Source of the DNA: Sporolituus thermophilus DSM 23256
Lineage (GTDB): Bacteria > Bacillota > Negativicutes > Sporomusales > Thermosinaceae
Assembly: GCF_900102435.1 (NCBI RefSeq)
Contig: NZ_FNBU01000024.1
Coordinates: 1 to 39,556 of the forward strand
Direction: 5' to 3'
Length of the DNA: 39,556 nt
The notes under the pieces were generated by a model, which worked only from the letters and a program-made list of their open reading frames with translations, was not told the origin of the DNA and ran no database searches. Below, in pieces: positions 8,534-16,002 of the stretch. Each line of letters begins with the position of its first letter. Position 1 is the first letter of the stretch. The position numbers were made by a program, and so were the translations under genes.

Positions 8534-9270
8534 AGTCAAAAGATACGACGCTTTCCCGGGCCATTTTTCTCGGCATAGCAGGACTTTTGGCGCTTGCCCT
8601 CGGCTTTGGCCCTGCCGCGCCCAGCCTTGCCGCCGGCAGCCCCGTAGAACTCGCCGCCGAAACAATCGAATATGATACGGCCCAAGGCATCGCCATCGCC
8701 GAAGGCGGGGTGCGCATTACCCGGGGCAATGCCGTTATGACCGGGGCAAAGGCCGAATATAATACGAAAACCCAGGAAGCACTGGTTACCGGCAATGTGA
8801 AAGTGGTGCAGGACGACGCCACCATTACCGCCGACCAGGTGCAGGCCTATCAAAATAACCACCTCGTCGCTACAGGCGGCGTGGTCCTCGTCAAGGCCGA
8901 CAGCCGGTTGACCGGCCCGCGCCTCGACTACTACACCGACCGAGAATACGCCATCGTTACCGGTGGCGCCCGTCTTACTACCAAAGACGCCGTGATGACG
9001 GCCGACAAAGTCGAGGCCTTCATCGCCGAAGACCGGGCCGTCGGCAGCGGCAATGTCCATATTGTCAGCGAAGCGCGCAAACTGGACGCTACTTCCGACC
9101 AGGCCACTTATTACGGCGCCAAGACCGGCCAGGGCCGGGTGGTTCTAACCGGCAACGCCCGGGCGGTCCAGGACGGCAATGTCCTCACCGGCAATACCCT
9201 GACGGTGTATCTCGACGACAAGGCCATGGACGCCCAGGGCCGCACCCGCCTGGTTATAAAACCACAGTAA
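8530..9270 (+). CDS. lptA: LPS transport periplasmic protein LptA (OstA-like)
   Basis: A 246-residue secreted protein with a signal peptide (about 1-35, ending SLAAG). It is expected to form the periplasmic bridge that carries LPS to the outer membrane. The mature part is a repeated OstA-type beta unit: VELAAETIEYDTAQGIAIAE and similar strands recur (AEYNTKTQEALVTGNV, LDYYTDREYAIVTGGAR, ATYYGAKTGQGRVVLTGNAR), about four or five times. It is longer than E. coli LptA (185), consistent with extra repeats. The start ATG overlaps the lptC stop. A repeat-filled gap of 281 bp then separates it from lptB. Confidence 0.9.
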   Translation: MKSKDTTLSRAIFLGIAGLLALALGFGPAAPSLAAGSPVELAAETIEYDTAQGIAIAEGGVRITRGNAVMTGAKAEYNTKTQEALVTGNVKVVQDDATITADQVQAYQNNHLVATGGVVLVKADSRLTGPRLDYYTDREYAIVTGGARLTTKDAVMTADKVEAFIAEDRAVGSGNVHIVSEARKLDATSDQATYYGAKTGQGRVVLTGNARAVQDGNVLTGNTLTVYLDDKAMDAQGRTRLVIKPQ

Positions 9271-9280
9271 TTAACGAATT

Positions 9281-9403
9281 AACCGCAAAGATAATCATGC
9301 CAATAATTGGCACCACAAGCGATGAAAAGTAAGTTTTTGAACTAATCTCGCGCGACAACTGTCGCGCGCGTAGCCCTTTGCGTTCTTTGCGCCCTTTGCG
9401 GTT
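9281..9403. repeat. Dispersed palindromic repeat, long form (copy of 2924-3050)
   Basis: Hairpin TGCCAAT-A-ATTGGCA (9298-9312) replaces the TGCCGAT/ATCGGCA of the copy at 2924, changing one G-C pair to A-T. The linker and the core GCGCGAC-AACT-GTCGCGC (9350-9367) are the same. The right arm ends GCGGTT. The similarity continues past the right arm into TTTTACGCTTTTCAGGGTAGT. Confidence 0.87.
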
Positions 9404-9417
9404 TTACGCTTTTCAGG

Positions 9418-9519
9418 GTAGTACACGAAGGACGCAAAGGGCACGTAAAGCTTAAAAAGTTAGCGCGACGAATGTCGCGCAAGGGTAACCCTTCGCGTAA
9501 CTTTGCGTACTTCGCGGTT
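9418..9519. repeat. Dispersed palindromic repeat before lptB
   Basis: Left arm ACACGAAGGACGCAAAGGG, core GCGCGAC-GAAT-GTCGCGC (9463-9480), right arm ending TTCGCGGTT. It ends 18 bp before the lptB ribosome binding site. Confidence 0.82.
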
Positions 9520-9551
9520 CCCCTAAATTCCACCTAGCGAGGTATCTCCTC

Positions 9552-10271
9552 ATGTATATTGAAACCAAAGGACTGGTCAAAACCTATAAAGGCCGCAATG
9601 TCGTCAACGGCGTCAGCCTCCGGGTGGAGCGGGGCCAGATCGTCGGCCTCCTGGGTCCCAACGGCGCCGGGAAAACAACGACCTTCTATATGATTGTCGG
9701 CCTGGAGAAGCCGAACAGCGGCTCGATTTTCGTGAGTGGCGAAGACGTCACCGCCATGCCCATGTACCGCCGCTCCCGGTACGGTATCGGCTATCTGCCG
9801 CAGGAAGCATCCATCTTCCGCAAGCTGACGGTGGAGGAAAACCTGCTCGCCATCCTGGAAACGACCAATCTCACGCCGGCCGAGCAGCGCGACAAGATGG
9901 AGAGCCTCCTGGAAGAGTTTCACGTCACCCATGTGCGCCACCGCAAAGGCTCCGAACTTTCCGGCGGCGAGCGGCGGCGGGTGGAAATCGCCCGGTCGCT
10001 GGCCACCGACCCCAGTTTCATCTTGCTGGACGAGCCCTTTGCCGGCGTCGACCCCATTGCCGTGGCCGATATCCAGGAGATTATCGGCTATCTCAAAGAG
10101 CGGGGCATCGGCGTTCTCATCACCGACCATAACGTGCGCGAAACACTGAGCATTGTCGACAACGCCTATATCCTAAACGAGGGCCAGATCCTCATTTCCG
10201 GCGATGCAGCCACCATCGCCAGCAGCGAAATTGCCCGTAAATTCTACCTGGGGGAAAAATTCACCTTATAG
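9552..10271 (+). CDS. lptB: LPS export ABC transporter ATP-binding protein
   Basis: A 239-residue cytoplasmic ATPase that powers LPS extraction from the inner membrane. Walker A is GPNGAGKT (35-42), the signature is LSGGE (136-140), Walker B is FILLDE (156-161) and the H-loop His is near 193. The stretch [17 protein letters not shown] is the typical LptB Q-loop region. Length equals E. coli LptB. It is 8 nt upstream of the permease gene and thus translated with it. The start is preceded by GCGAGG about 10 nt upstream. Confidence 0.96.
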   Translation: MYIETKGLVKTYKGRNVVNGVSLRVERGQIVGLLGPNGAGKTTTFYMIVGLEKPNSGSIFVSGEDVTAMPMYRRSRYGIGYLPQEASIFRKLTVEENLLAILETTNLTPAEQRDKMESLLEEFHVTHVRHRKGSELSGGERRRVEIARSLATDPSFILLDEPFAGVDPIAVADIQEIIGYLKERGIGVLITDHNVRETLSIVDNAYILNEGQILISGDAATIASSEIARKFYLGEKFTL

Positions 10272-10279
10272 GAGACAGC

Positions 10280-11365
10280 ATGCGCATACTTGACAAATAT
10301 ATCCTCAAAGAAATGCTGGGGCCCTTTGTCTTTGGCATCGCCGCCTTTTCCAGCGTCTTCATCGGCACCAGCACCCTTTTCCGGCTTGCCCGCTATATCA
10401 CTGAATATGGCGCCGCCGTATCGTCGGTGACGAAATTGTTTTTTTACAGCCTGCCCGAAATTATCGTGCTGACCTTCCCCATGTCGATGCTGCTGGCGTC
10501 GCTTTTGGCGTTCGGGCGCTTATCCGCCTCCAGCGAGATAACGGCCATGAAGTCGGGCGGCCTGAGCTTTTTTCGCCTCGCCGCGCCGGTATTCATCGCC
10601 GCCTTTGTCGTCAGCGTCGTCGCCGTCATTCTCAACGAGGCCGTCGTGCCCCGGGCGAACAATGCCTATCAGAACGTGCTGCGCTACGAAATCGAAAAAA
10701 GCAAGCCCAAATCCCAGGAGCACATCGTTATCAAGGATGTGAAAGACGGCGAAATCGAGCGGCTGACCTATGCCCGGAAGTTTGACGAGGCGGCCAACGC
10801 CATGTACGCCGTAACCGTCCAGGAGTTTGACCAAGGCCGCCTGGTACGGGTGGAAAACGCCGAAAAGGCCACCTGGGACAACGGCCGCTGGATTATGGAG
10901 TCAGGCATCGTCTATGACGTCGCGCCGGAAGGACAGCTGCAGCGCACCCTGCGCTTTGACAAGCAGTTCATGCCGGTGGAAAAATCGCCGAAGGAAATCG
11001 TGCGGGAACAGAAAAAGCCAGACGAGATGACGATTAAGGAGCTTAAACAGCATATCAAAGTACTGCAGCGCGAGTATGTAAAAACCAGCACCTATGAAGT
11101 GGAGCTGCATCAGCGGCTCTCCATTCCGGCGGCCAGTCTGGTTTTTGCCCTCATCGGCACCCCGCTCGGCCTGCAGCCCCACCGCTCCAGCTCGTCCATC
11201 GGCCTTGGCATTAGTATTATCATCATTTTCATTTATTACACGATAATGACGGTATTTACCGCCTTGGGCCAGGGCGGGGCCATTCCTGCCGTCCTCGCCG
11301 CCTGGATACCGAATATCGTCTTTATCATCGTCGGCGCGTTTCTCGTCCGCAAGGCCTCGCAGTAA
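10280..11365 (+). CDS. LPS export permease, LptF/LptG (YjgP/YjgQ) family
   Basis: A 361-residue inner-membrane permease. Three membrane helices lie at the N terminus (about 12-38, 57-80, 97-120) and three at the C terminus (about 275-355), flanking a periplasmic beta-jellyroll of about 150 residues. The start LDKYILKEMLGPFVFG is the LptF/LptG signature. AGGAG precedes the ATG by 6 nt, 8 nt after lptB. Only one such permease gene is present here, whereas proteobacteria encode the pair LptF plus LptG. Either the partner lies elsewhere or a homodimer is used. By sequence it cannot be assigned to F or G with certainty. Confidence 0.93.
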   Translation: MRILDKYILKEMLGPFVFGIAAFSSVFIGTSTLFRLARYITEYGAAVSSVTKLFFYSLPEIIVLTFPMSMLLASLLAFGRLSASSEITAMKSGGLSFFRLAAPVFIAAFVVSVVAVILNEAVVPRANNAYQNVLRYEIEKSKPKSQEHIVIKDVKDGEIERLTYARKFDEAANAMYAVTVQEFDQGRLVRVENAEKATWDNGRWIMESGIVYDVAPEGQLQRTLRFDKQFMPVEKSPKEIVREQKKPDEMTIKELKQHIKVLQREYVKTSTYEVELHQRLSIPAASLVFALIGTPLGLQPHRSSSSIGLGISIIIIFIYYTIMTVFTALGQGGAIPAVLAAWIPNIVFIIVGAFLVRKASQ

Positions 11366-11367
11366 AG

Positions 11368-11391
11368 TATGAGGTATGAGGTATGAAGTAT
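11368..11391 (+). repeat. Heptamer tandem repeat TATGAGG/TATGAAG, three copies
   Basis: TATGAGG, TATGAGG and TATGAAG directly follow the permease stop codon and directly precede a half palindromic repeat. It is the same heptamer as at 2878-2914. Confidence 0.88.
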
Positions 11392-11422
11392 ACCCTTTGC
11401 GTCTTTAGCGTCCTTTGCGGTT
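11392..11422 (+). repeat. Dispersed palindromic repeat, right arm only
   Basis: ACCCTTTGCGTCTTTAGCG and the rest up to GCGGTT form a right arm without core or left arm. It lies between the heptamers and the DUF3084 gene start. Confidence 0.8.
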
Positions 11423-11450
11423 AATATGTATTAAGAAGGGAGGGGGAGAC

Positions 11451-12698
11451 ATGTACGGCCTGACCCTGATCGCCGTCCTGGCCGTAATGGGCGGTGTCAT
11501 CGCCTATATCGGCGATAAACTGGGCACCAAAATAGGCAAGAAAAAACTCACCATCTTCGGCCTGCGGCCCAAGCACACGTCCATCCTGGTCACCATCGTC
11601 ACCGGCATCCTCATTGCCGCGACCACGCTGGGCATTCTGGCCGTCGCGTCGCGGGACGTGCGCACCGCCCTGTTCGGTATGGAGGCGCTGAAGGCCGAAC
11701 TGGCTTCTCTGTCCCAAGAAGTGTCTTCCAAAAACCTTGAGCTGGAGACCAGCCGCCGGGAGCTGGCGGCGAAAACGGCCGAATACACCGCTTTATCGGA
11801 CAAGGTTAAAGAAACGGCCCAGCAGCTCGCCCTAATCAGCCGCGAACTTGATGAAGTCATGGCCGAGCGCGACCGCACCGCGGCCGCCCTCAGCCGGGTG
11901 CAGACCGAATATGCCCAGGCGAAAGGCGACCTGAGCCAGGCGCAGCAGGAGATCAAAACCCTTCAGACGACCAAACAGGAACTGGATAAGCGCGTCGCCG
12001 AGCTCAGCACGGCCAAAACCAATCTGCAGCAAGACGTAGACCGCCTGAACGAACTGACGGCCAACCTGAAGAAAGGCATCCAGTATGTCCGCGAAGGGGT
12101 CGTCGTCTTCCGGGCCGGTGAAGAAATCGCCACCGCCATCGTGAAAGGCGGCCAATCGGTAGAGGATACGCAGCAGGCCCTTGGGGCGCTTGTTTACCGC
12201 ACCAATCTGGCCATAACCGGCAAGCTGGGCATTGACAATAATTTGGAAGTGCTGTGGATTTCCCGCCATGACTTTGACGAAGCCGTTTCCCTCATTGCCG
12301 CGACGCCGGAAGACGTCGTTGTCCGCATTACTTCGGTGGGCAACACCATCTACGGCGAGCCGGTCATCGGCCGCATCGACCTTTATCCTAACCGGCTGGT
12401 ATACAGCCAGGGAACGGTGGTTTATTCCCAGGTGATCAATGCCGGCCAGAGCGCCGAACAGGCCGAAGAAGCCGTGCTGCTCTTTCTGCGCCGGGTCAAT
12501 GCCGAGGCCGTCAAGCAGGGCATCCTGCCCGACCCGCTCCAGGGCACGGTGGGCAGCATGAGCGGCGCCCAACTCTTTGAGACGGTGAATAAAGTCAAAC
12601 GCTATGGCGGCAAAGTCGAACTCACCGCCGTCACCAAAGCCGACATCTACACCGCCGGACCGCTGCAGATCGAGATCCAGGTGCGGAGCGTATTATAG
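11451..12698 (+). CDS. DUF3084-like membrane protein with long coiled coil
   Basis: A 415-residue protein of unknown biochemical role. Two hydrophobic segments lie at the N terminus (about 2-22 and 43-66), with GTKIGKKKLTIFGLRPKHTS between them, which is typical of the DUF3084 family. A long coiled coil follows (about 75-215, with repeated ELAS, ELET, ELDEV, ELDKRVAEL heptads), then a globular C-terminal domain (about 220-415). GGGAGGGGGAGAC lies just before the ATG. It ends the LPS export gene run and is followed by a terminator. In diderm Firmicutes such genes are known in the outer-membrane cluster; a role in envelope organisation is only inferred. Confidence 0.82.
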   Translation: MYGLTLIAVLAVMGGVIAYIGDKLGTKIGKKKLTIFGLRPKHTSILVTIVTGILIAATTLGILAVASRDVRTALFGMEALKAELASLSQEVSSKNLELETSRRELAAKTAEYTALSDKVKETAQQLALISRELDEVMAERDRTAAALSRVQTEYAQAKGDLSQAQQEIKTLQTTKQELDKRVAELSTAKTNLQQDVDRLNELTANLKKGIQYVREGVVVFRAGEEIATAIVKGGQSVEDTQQALGALVYRTNLAITGKLGIDNNLEVLWISRHDFDEAVSLIAATPEDVVVRITSVGNTIYGEPVIGRIDLYPNRLVYSQGTVVYSQVINAGQSAEQAEEAVLLFLRRVNAEAVKQGILPDPLQGTVGSMSGAQLFETVNKVKRYGGKVELTAVTKADIYTAGPLQIEIQVRSVL

Positions 12699-12712
12699 GG
12701 TGTGCAGCTTCA

Positions 12713-12833
12713 AACAGCGGAGATATACATGCCGATAAATGGCATCACAAGGCATGAAAATAGTCATTTAGTTAACCCTCCGCGACAAAAGTCGTGGCCG
12801 TAACCCTTCGCGTTCTTCGCGAATTTTGCGGTT
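12713..12833. repeat. Dispersed palindromic repeat with covariant core
   Basis: Hairpin ATGCC-GATAAAT-GGCAT (12729-12745) precedes the core CCGCGAC-AAAA-GTCGTGG (12780-12797), where the outermost pair is C-G instead of G-C. The right arm ends TTTTGCGGTT. It fills part of the 533-bp gap between the DUF3084 gene and the first OmpM gene. Confidence 0.82.
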
Positions 12834-12862
12834 TTAATCTCATTAACATAATATACCAGCAT

Positions 12863-12895
12863 AGAATCCTGCGTTTATAGCAGGATTCTTTTTTT
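12863..12895 (+). terminator. Rho-independent terminator of the LPS gene run
   Basis: Perfect 10-bp stem AGAATCCTGC/GCAGGATTCT with a 7-nt loop, followed by seven Ts. Confidence 0.93.
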
Positions 12896-12926
12896 CTCCC
12901 CCGAATATATATAGTGTCAAAAACAC

Positions 12927-12951
12927 ATTATGTTAAACACATAATTTTTTT
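12927..12951 (+). terminator. Second terminator-like hairpin
   Basis: Perfect 7-bp stem ATTATGT/ACATAAT with loop TAAAC, followed by a T run. It is AT-rich and weak, 31 bp after the main terminator. Confidence 0.5.
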
Positions 12952-12960
12952 GACGCGATG

Positions 12961-12974
12961 TGACTGCTCAGTCA
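12961..12974. promoter_or_regulatory. Palindromic operator-like site TGACTG-CT-CAGTCA
   Basis: Perfect 6-bp arms with a 2-bp centre, about 50 bp upstream of the AGGA element of the first OmpM promoter. The shape fits TetR-type operators, but no regulator gene is present in the window. Confidence 0.4.
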
Positions 12975-13021
12975 ATGCCTGAGAAAATAGATAATATCCA
13001 ATATTTACATGTAGCAACCAA

Positions 13022-13050
13022 GCAGGAAGCTGAAAAGTTACATCGAATTA
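13022..13050 (+). promoter_or_regulatory. SigH (Spo0H)-like promoter of the first OmpM gene
   Basis: GCAGGA with AGGA at 13024-13027, exactly 17 nt, then GAAT at 13045-13048 (context ATCGAATTA). This fits the SigH consensus RnAGGAwww-N11-12-RnnGAATww, although the bases after AGGA (AGC) are off consensus. Transcription would start near 13056. Confidence 0.6.
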
Positions 13051-13055
13051 TGTAA

Positions 13056-13231
13056 ACTAAAACCTGCGAACAGCGGCAGGTGGCTAAAGCCTGCGACGCA
13101 TCCGGCGGGTGGGAAAGAGCGATGAGGAAACGTGGATACTCATAGCTCGGTCCCCTGGCTGGACGGAGCCGGTGAAGCCGGTGGTAACACCACGCGCAAA
13201 GAACAACATATTTCAAAGGGGGATTTTTCTC
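13056..13231 (+). promoter_or_regulatory. Structured 5' leader of the first OmpM gene with conserved hairpin
   Basis: A leader of about 175 nt. The conserved hairpin is at 13122-13143: stem ATGAG/CTCAT, 12-nt loop GAAACGTGGATA, enclosed by GAGC/GCTC (13117-13120 with 13145-13148). Upstream, CCTGC (13063), GCAGG (13076) and CCTGC (13090) allow two mutually exclusive hairpins. Downstream, GTGG-TAACA-CCAC and the CCGGTGAAGCCGG stretch can pair. It does not match a riboswitch class I recognise. Confidence 0.6.
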
Positions 13232-14371
13232 GTGAAGAAAAGACTTCTCAAAGTAGCAGTCACTACTGCGCTGACGGTCGCGTTCGCCGTACCTGCTTTC
13301 GCTAATCCGTTCAGCGATGTCCCGGCAAAACACTGGGCCTATGATGCTGTAAACAAACTCGCCCAAGCCGGCATCATCGACGGCTATGGCGACGGCACCT
13401 TCCGCGGCGATAAGACCATGACCCGTTATGAAATGGCGCAAATCGTGGCCAAAGCCATGACCAAGAGCTTAAACGCCGACCAAAAAGCTACCGTTGACGC
13501 CCTGACTAAAGAGTTCGCCACCGAGCTCAACAACCTCGGTGTGAAAGTCGCCGGCCTAGAAAACAAGGTTAACAACATGGTGAAAATCTCCGGTGACGCC
13601 CGCGTGCGCTACTTCAACTACGAAGACGCCAAAGACTACACCGACTACCGCGCCCGCGTGAATTTCGACGGCAAAATCAGCGACAACCTGAAATTCAATG
13701 CCCGCCTCTCCAGTGGCAATGCCAGCATTGAAAACGGCGCCAACACCATGATCCTGGACACTGCCAACGTGACCTTCAATGCGCTCGGCCTGACCAACAC
13801 CGTAGGCCGCCAGGACATTAAACTCGGCAGCGGTTATCTGATGGATACCCAGATGAATGGTATTACTACACAAGCCGGTAACCTCAAGCTGTTCGTCGGT
13901 AACGCCAAGAAAGACGACTACAACCGTCTGTACGGCGCCGAATACAACACGAACCTCCTGGGCGCTAAATTTACTGCTGACTACCTCAAGAGCGTTTCTA
14001 CCGACGAAGAATTCTTCGGCGCTAACACCGCTTTCAAACTGGCTGACGGCGTAACGGCTGCCGCCGAGTTCTACAAAAACAATGACAAAGACGCTACTGC
14101 GACCGCTTATGGCCTCAAGTTCACCAAACTCGGTCTGTCCGCTACCTACCGCGATGTTGAGCCGGGTGCCTTCCTGAAGTACTCCACCCATTACACCGCT
14201 GACGCATTTACCGACAACATGGTTGCCAGCGGTTTCAAAGGGATGGAATATCAATACGACAAAGCTCTGGACAAGAACACTACCCTTACCGTGAAGTACC
14301 AAGACTTCGAAAAACAAGACGGCACTGACCTCGGTACTCGCACCAGTGCTACGGTCAACGTCAAGTTCTAA
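13232..14371 (+). CDS. ompM: OmpM-type porin with N-terminal SLH domain (first copy)
   Basis: A 379-residue outer-membrane protein that should tether the outer membrane to the cell wall and act as a porin. A signal peptide (1-24, ending AFA) precedes one SLH domain (25-76: NPFSDVPAKHWAYDAV, then IDGYGDGTFRGDKTMTRYEM). A helical linker (about 80-115) leads into a beta-barrel rich in alternating strands, ending TVNVKF with the C-terminal Phe needed for BAM insertion. The GTG at 13232 is chosen because AAAGGGGG lies 9 nt upstream and the signal peptide starts there. Single-SLH architecture is the OmpM type known from Negativicutes. It has its own SigH-like promoter, leader and terminator. Confidence 0.93.
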   Translation: MKKRLLKVAVTTALTVAFAVPAFANPFSDVPAKHWAYDAVNKLAQAGIIDGYGDGTFRGDKTMTRYEMAQIVAKAMTKSLNADQKATVDALTKEFATELNNLGVKVAGLENKVNNMVKISGDARVRYFNYEDAKDYTDYRARVNFDGKISDNLKFNARLSSGNASIENGANTMILDTANVTFNALGLTNTVGRQDIKLGSGYLMDTQMNGITTQAGNLKLFVGNAKKDDYNRLYGAEYNTNLLGAKFTADYLKSVSTDEEFFGANTAFKLADGVTAAAEFYKNNDKDATATAYGLKFTKLGLSATYRDVEPGAFLKYSTHYTADAFTDNMVASGFKGMEYQYDKALDKNTTLTVKYQDFEKQDGTDLGTRTSATVNVKF

Positions 14372-14389
14372 GACTGATATAAAAAAGCA

Positions 14390-14437
14390 AGCAGCCCTGC
14401 CTGCGCGAGATGCGCGGCGCAAGGGCTGCTTTTTTTT
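14390..14437. terminator. Bidirectional terminator between ompM and the coiled-coil gene
   Basis: Stem AGCAGCCCT/AGGGCTGCT with further pairing inside, followed by eight Ts on the plus strand. On the minus strand the stem is followed by GCTTGCTTTTTT. It serves both convergent genes. Confidence 0.92.
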
Positions 14438-14451
14438 ACAACTCTATAAAT

Positions 14452-14856
14452 TTACTCCGCCCGTCGGCTTAGCCGGAGAATGGCCGTATCGTGATCCGCC
14501 ACTTTTTTCATGATAAAGTTTATATCCTCGGCCAAACGGTCAATATCGTTCTTCGTCGCCGTTTTGACCAGCCGGCCCTGCATCTGGGTGAGCATATGGC
14601 TTAAATTGTGGATTTGAGCGTCCGCTTCCTCGCTGCGGTGCCAAAGGGCCTTGGTAAGCTGCGTGGTTTCGCTTAACTGCGCTCTTATCCCGTCAATGCG
14701 TGTCTCAAGATTATCCAGGCGTCTTTCCACGCCATCCAGGCGTTTTTCCATACCGTCCAGGCGCTTTTCCATGTTGTCAAAGCGTTGTTCCAAGCGGTCA
14801 AACCGTGCCGCCAACTGTTGTTGCCCTTCCAAAAGCTGGATTAAAATACGTTCCAT
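14452..14856 (-). CDS. Small coiled-coil protein with 7-residue tandem repeats
   Basis: A 134-residue protein without signal peptide or membrane segment. The N-terminal half is one long coiled coil with near-perfect heptads (MEKRLDG, MEKRLDG, VERRLDN, LETRIDG, residues about 28-60), encoded by 21-bp tandem repeats. A second helical part (about 85-130) has NDIDRLAEDINFIMKKVADHD. The second of two close ATGs is chosen because GAGGG sits 6 nt before it. A possible promoter on this strand has TATGAT at 14887-14892 and TTGCAA at 14908-14913, a short 15-nt spacing. A related but shorter protein is encoded at 19557-19826. No function is assigned; a trimeric or dimeric scaffold is possible. Confidence 0.75.
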   Translation of the reverse strand: MERILIQLLEGQQQLAARFDRLEQRFDNMEKRLDGMEKRLDGVERRLDNLETRIDGIRAQLSETTQLTKALWHRSEEADAQIHNLSHMLTQMQGRLVKTATKNDIDRLAEDINFIMKKVADHDTAILRLSRRAE

Positions 14857-14901
14857 GCCCATCCCTCGCTTTCGTCTTACACTCTAATCATAGCAAAAAA
14901 T

Positions 14902-15867
14902 TTAAACTTGCAAAAGCCGCTCAATCACCGTTTGGGCAGCTATTTTTTTTATACACCAGGGGTCCCGGCACGTCCGCGGGTAGCAGGGGCTGCAGTCCGC
15001 GCCGCCGGTCAGATTAATGTTATCCCGGTATCCCCATTTAACGGGGCTGGTCGGCCCGAACAACACGATGCCTTTGGTGCCGACCGCTTTGGCCAGGTGG
15101 GCGGGACCGCTGTCAACGCCAATATATAACTTGCTTTGCTGTAGTACCGCCGCAAGTTCAAGAAGGCTGGTCTGGCCGACAATATTCACCGGGGGACGGC
15201 GGCAGTGTGTGATAATTTCATTGGCGAATGCCAGTTCATTTTTACCGCCAATTAGTACCGGGATATGATCCAGTGCCCAGATGGCGTCGATAACCGCCGC
15301 CACGTTTCGGGCCGGCCAGGTTTTGGCGGGATGGGTATAGCCGGCATGGACGGCGCAAATCTTGCCGTAAGGTAAGAGGGCGGCGGCTTTTTCTTGAGCC
15401 TGACTGTCGAACAACACTTCCGGAGTTTTGTCCGAAACCGGAACATCGACCAGGGCGGCGACGTCGGCAAAACAATCAATTTCAAAATCATGCTTGTTAT
15501 ACGAAATGGATTTTGTCAGCAGAAAACTACGGCCTTCGGTATTGAAACCGACACGCACCGGAATGTCAGCCAGCCAAGCATAAAAAGCCGATGAAAAAGA
15601 ACGGGTAAGGTTGATGCAGCAGTCATAGCCACCGCGTTTTAAAACGGCAGCCCAGGCTAACCTTCCTTTGAGGGTTTTTAGTCCACGCACGTCTGTCGTG
15701 ACGATGTCATTAAGATGTGGGTTGAATTTCAGCAATGGTTCAAGATGGGCGGCTGTAGCAAAAGTTACCTTGGCGTTTGGATAGCGCTGCCTAACTGCGC
15801 GGACGATCGGTGTGGCCATTATGACGTCGCCAAGGTAATTCAGACGATATATTAATATGTTGTTCAT
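14902..15867 (-). CDS. Glycosyltransferase family 9, ADP-heptose:LPS heptosyltransferase-like
   Basis: A 321-residue cytoplasmic GT-B enzyme expected to add heptose to the inner core of LPS. The N terminus ILIYRLNYLGDVIMATPIVR and the motif YIGVDSGPAHLAKAVGTKGIVLFGPTSP (nucleotide-sugar binding) are characteristic of the WaaC/WaaF/RfaF family. A cysteine-rich tail (DCSPCYPRTCRDPWC) is common in Firmicutes members. The ATG at 15867 has GAGGGGAC just upstream; a GTG 15 nt further upstream is less well placed. It is transcribed against the surrounding OM genes. Whether it is heptosyltransferase I, II or III cannot be told; a second GT9 gene lies at 25316-26335. Confidence 0.88.
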   Translation of the reverse strand: MNNILIYRLNYLGDVIMATPIVRAVRQRYPNAKVTFATAAHLEPLLKFNPHLNDIVTTDVRGLKTLKGRLAWAAVLKRGGYDCCINLTRSFSSAFYAWLADIPVRVGFNTEGRSFLLTKSISYNKHDFEIDCFADVAALVDVPVSDKTPEVLFDSQAQEKAAALLPYGKICAVHAGYTHPAKTWPARNVAAVIDAIWALDHIPVLIGGKNELAFANEIITHCRRPPVNIVGQTSLLELAAVLQQSKLYIGVDSGPAHLAKAVGTKGIVLFGPTSPVKWGYRDNINLTGGADCSPCYPRTCRDPWCIKKIAAQTVIERLLQV

Positions 15868-15953
15868 TTTGTCCCCTCGCACAACTTTATGGTTTTATCA
15901 TAACATAGTTTGTGCCGGGATAAAATTTATTGGCTGGCTTTTTTATGCGGCAG

Positions 15954-15970
15954 GAGGAATATATTTCCTC
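15954..15970. promoter_or_regulatory. Inverted repeat GAGGAA-TATAT-TTCCTC
   Basis: Perfect 6-bp arms 33 bp upstream of the YqgF-like gene start. It overlaps a weak SigH-like arrangement (AGGA at 15952-15955, 17 nt, GAAG). It could be an operator or a leader hairpin. Confidence 0.3.
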
Positions 15971-16002
15971 GTGAAGAACATACTATCATAGGAGGCAGTT
16001 CG

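Noticed and set aside
13056..13231. Known riboswitch (cyclic di-GMP, cobalamin, Mn2+/yybP, lysine) in the ompM leader
   Set aside because: Short strings such as GCTAAAGCC or GCCGGTGAAG recall parts of known classes, but the full conserved cores are not present and the three porin leaders do not share them.
15952..15976. SigH-like promoter before the YqgF-like gene
   Set aside because: AGGA and the 17-nt spacing fit, but the second box is GAAG. The AGGA is inside an inverted repeat, so the match may be accidental.
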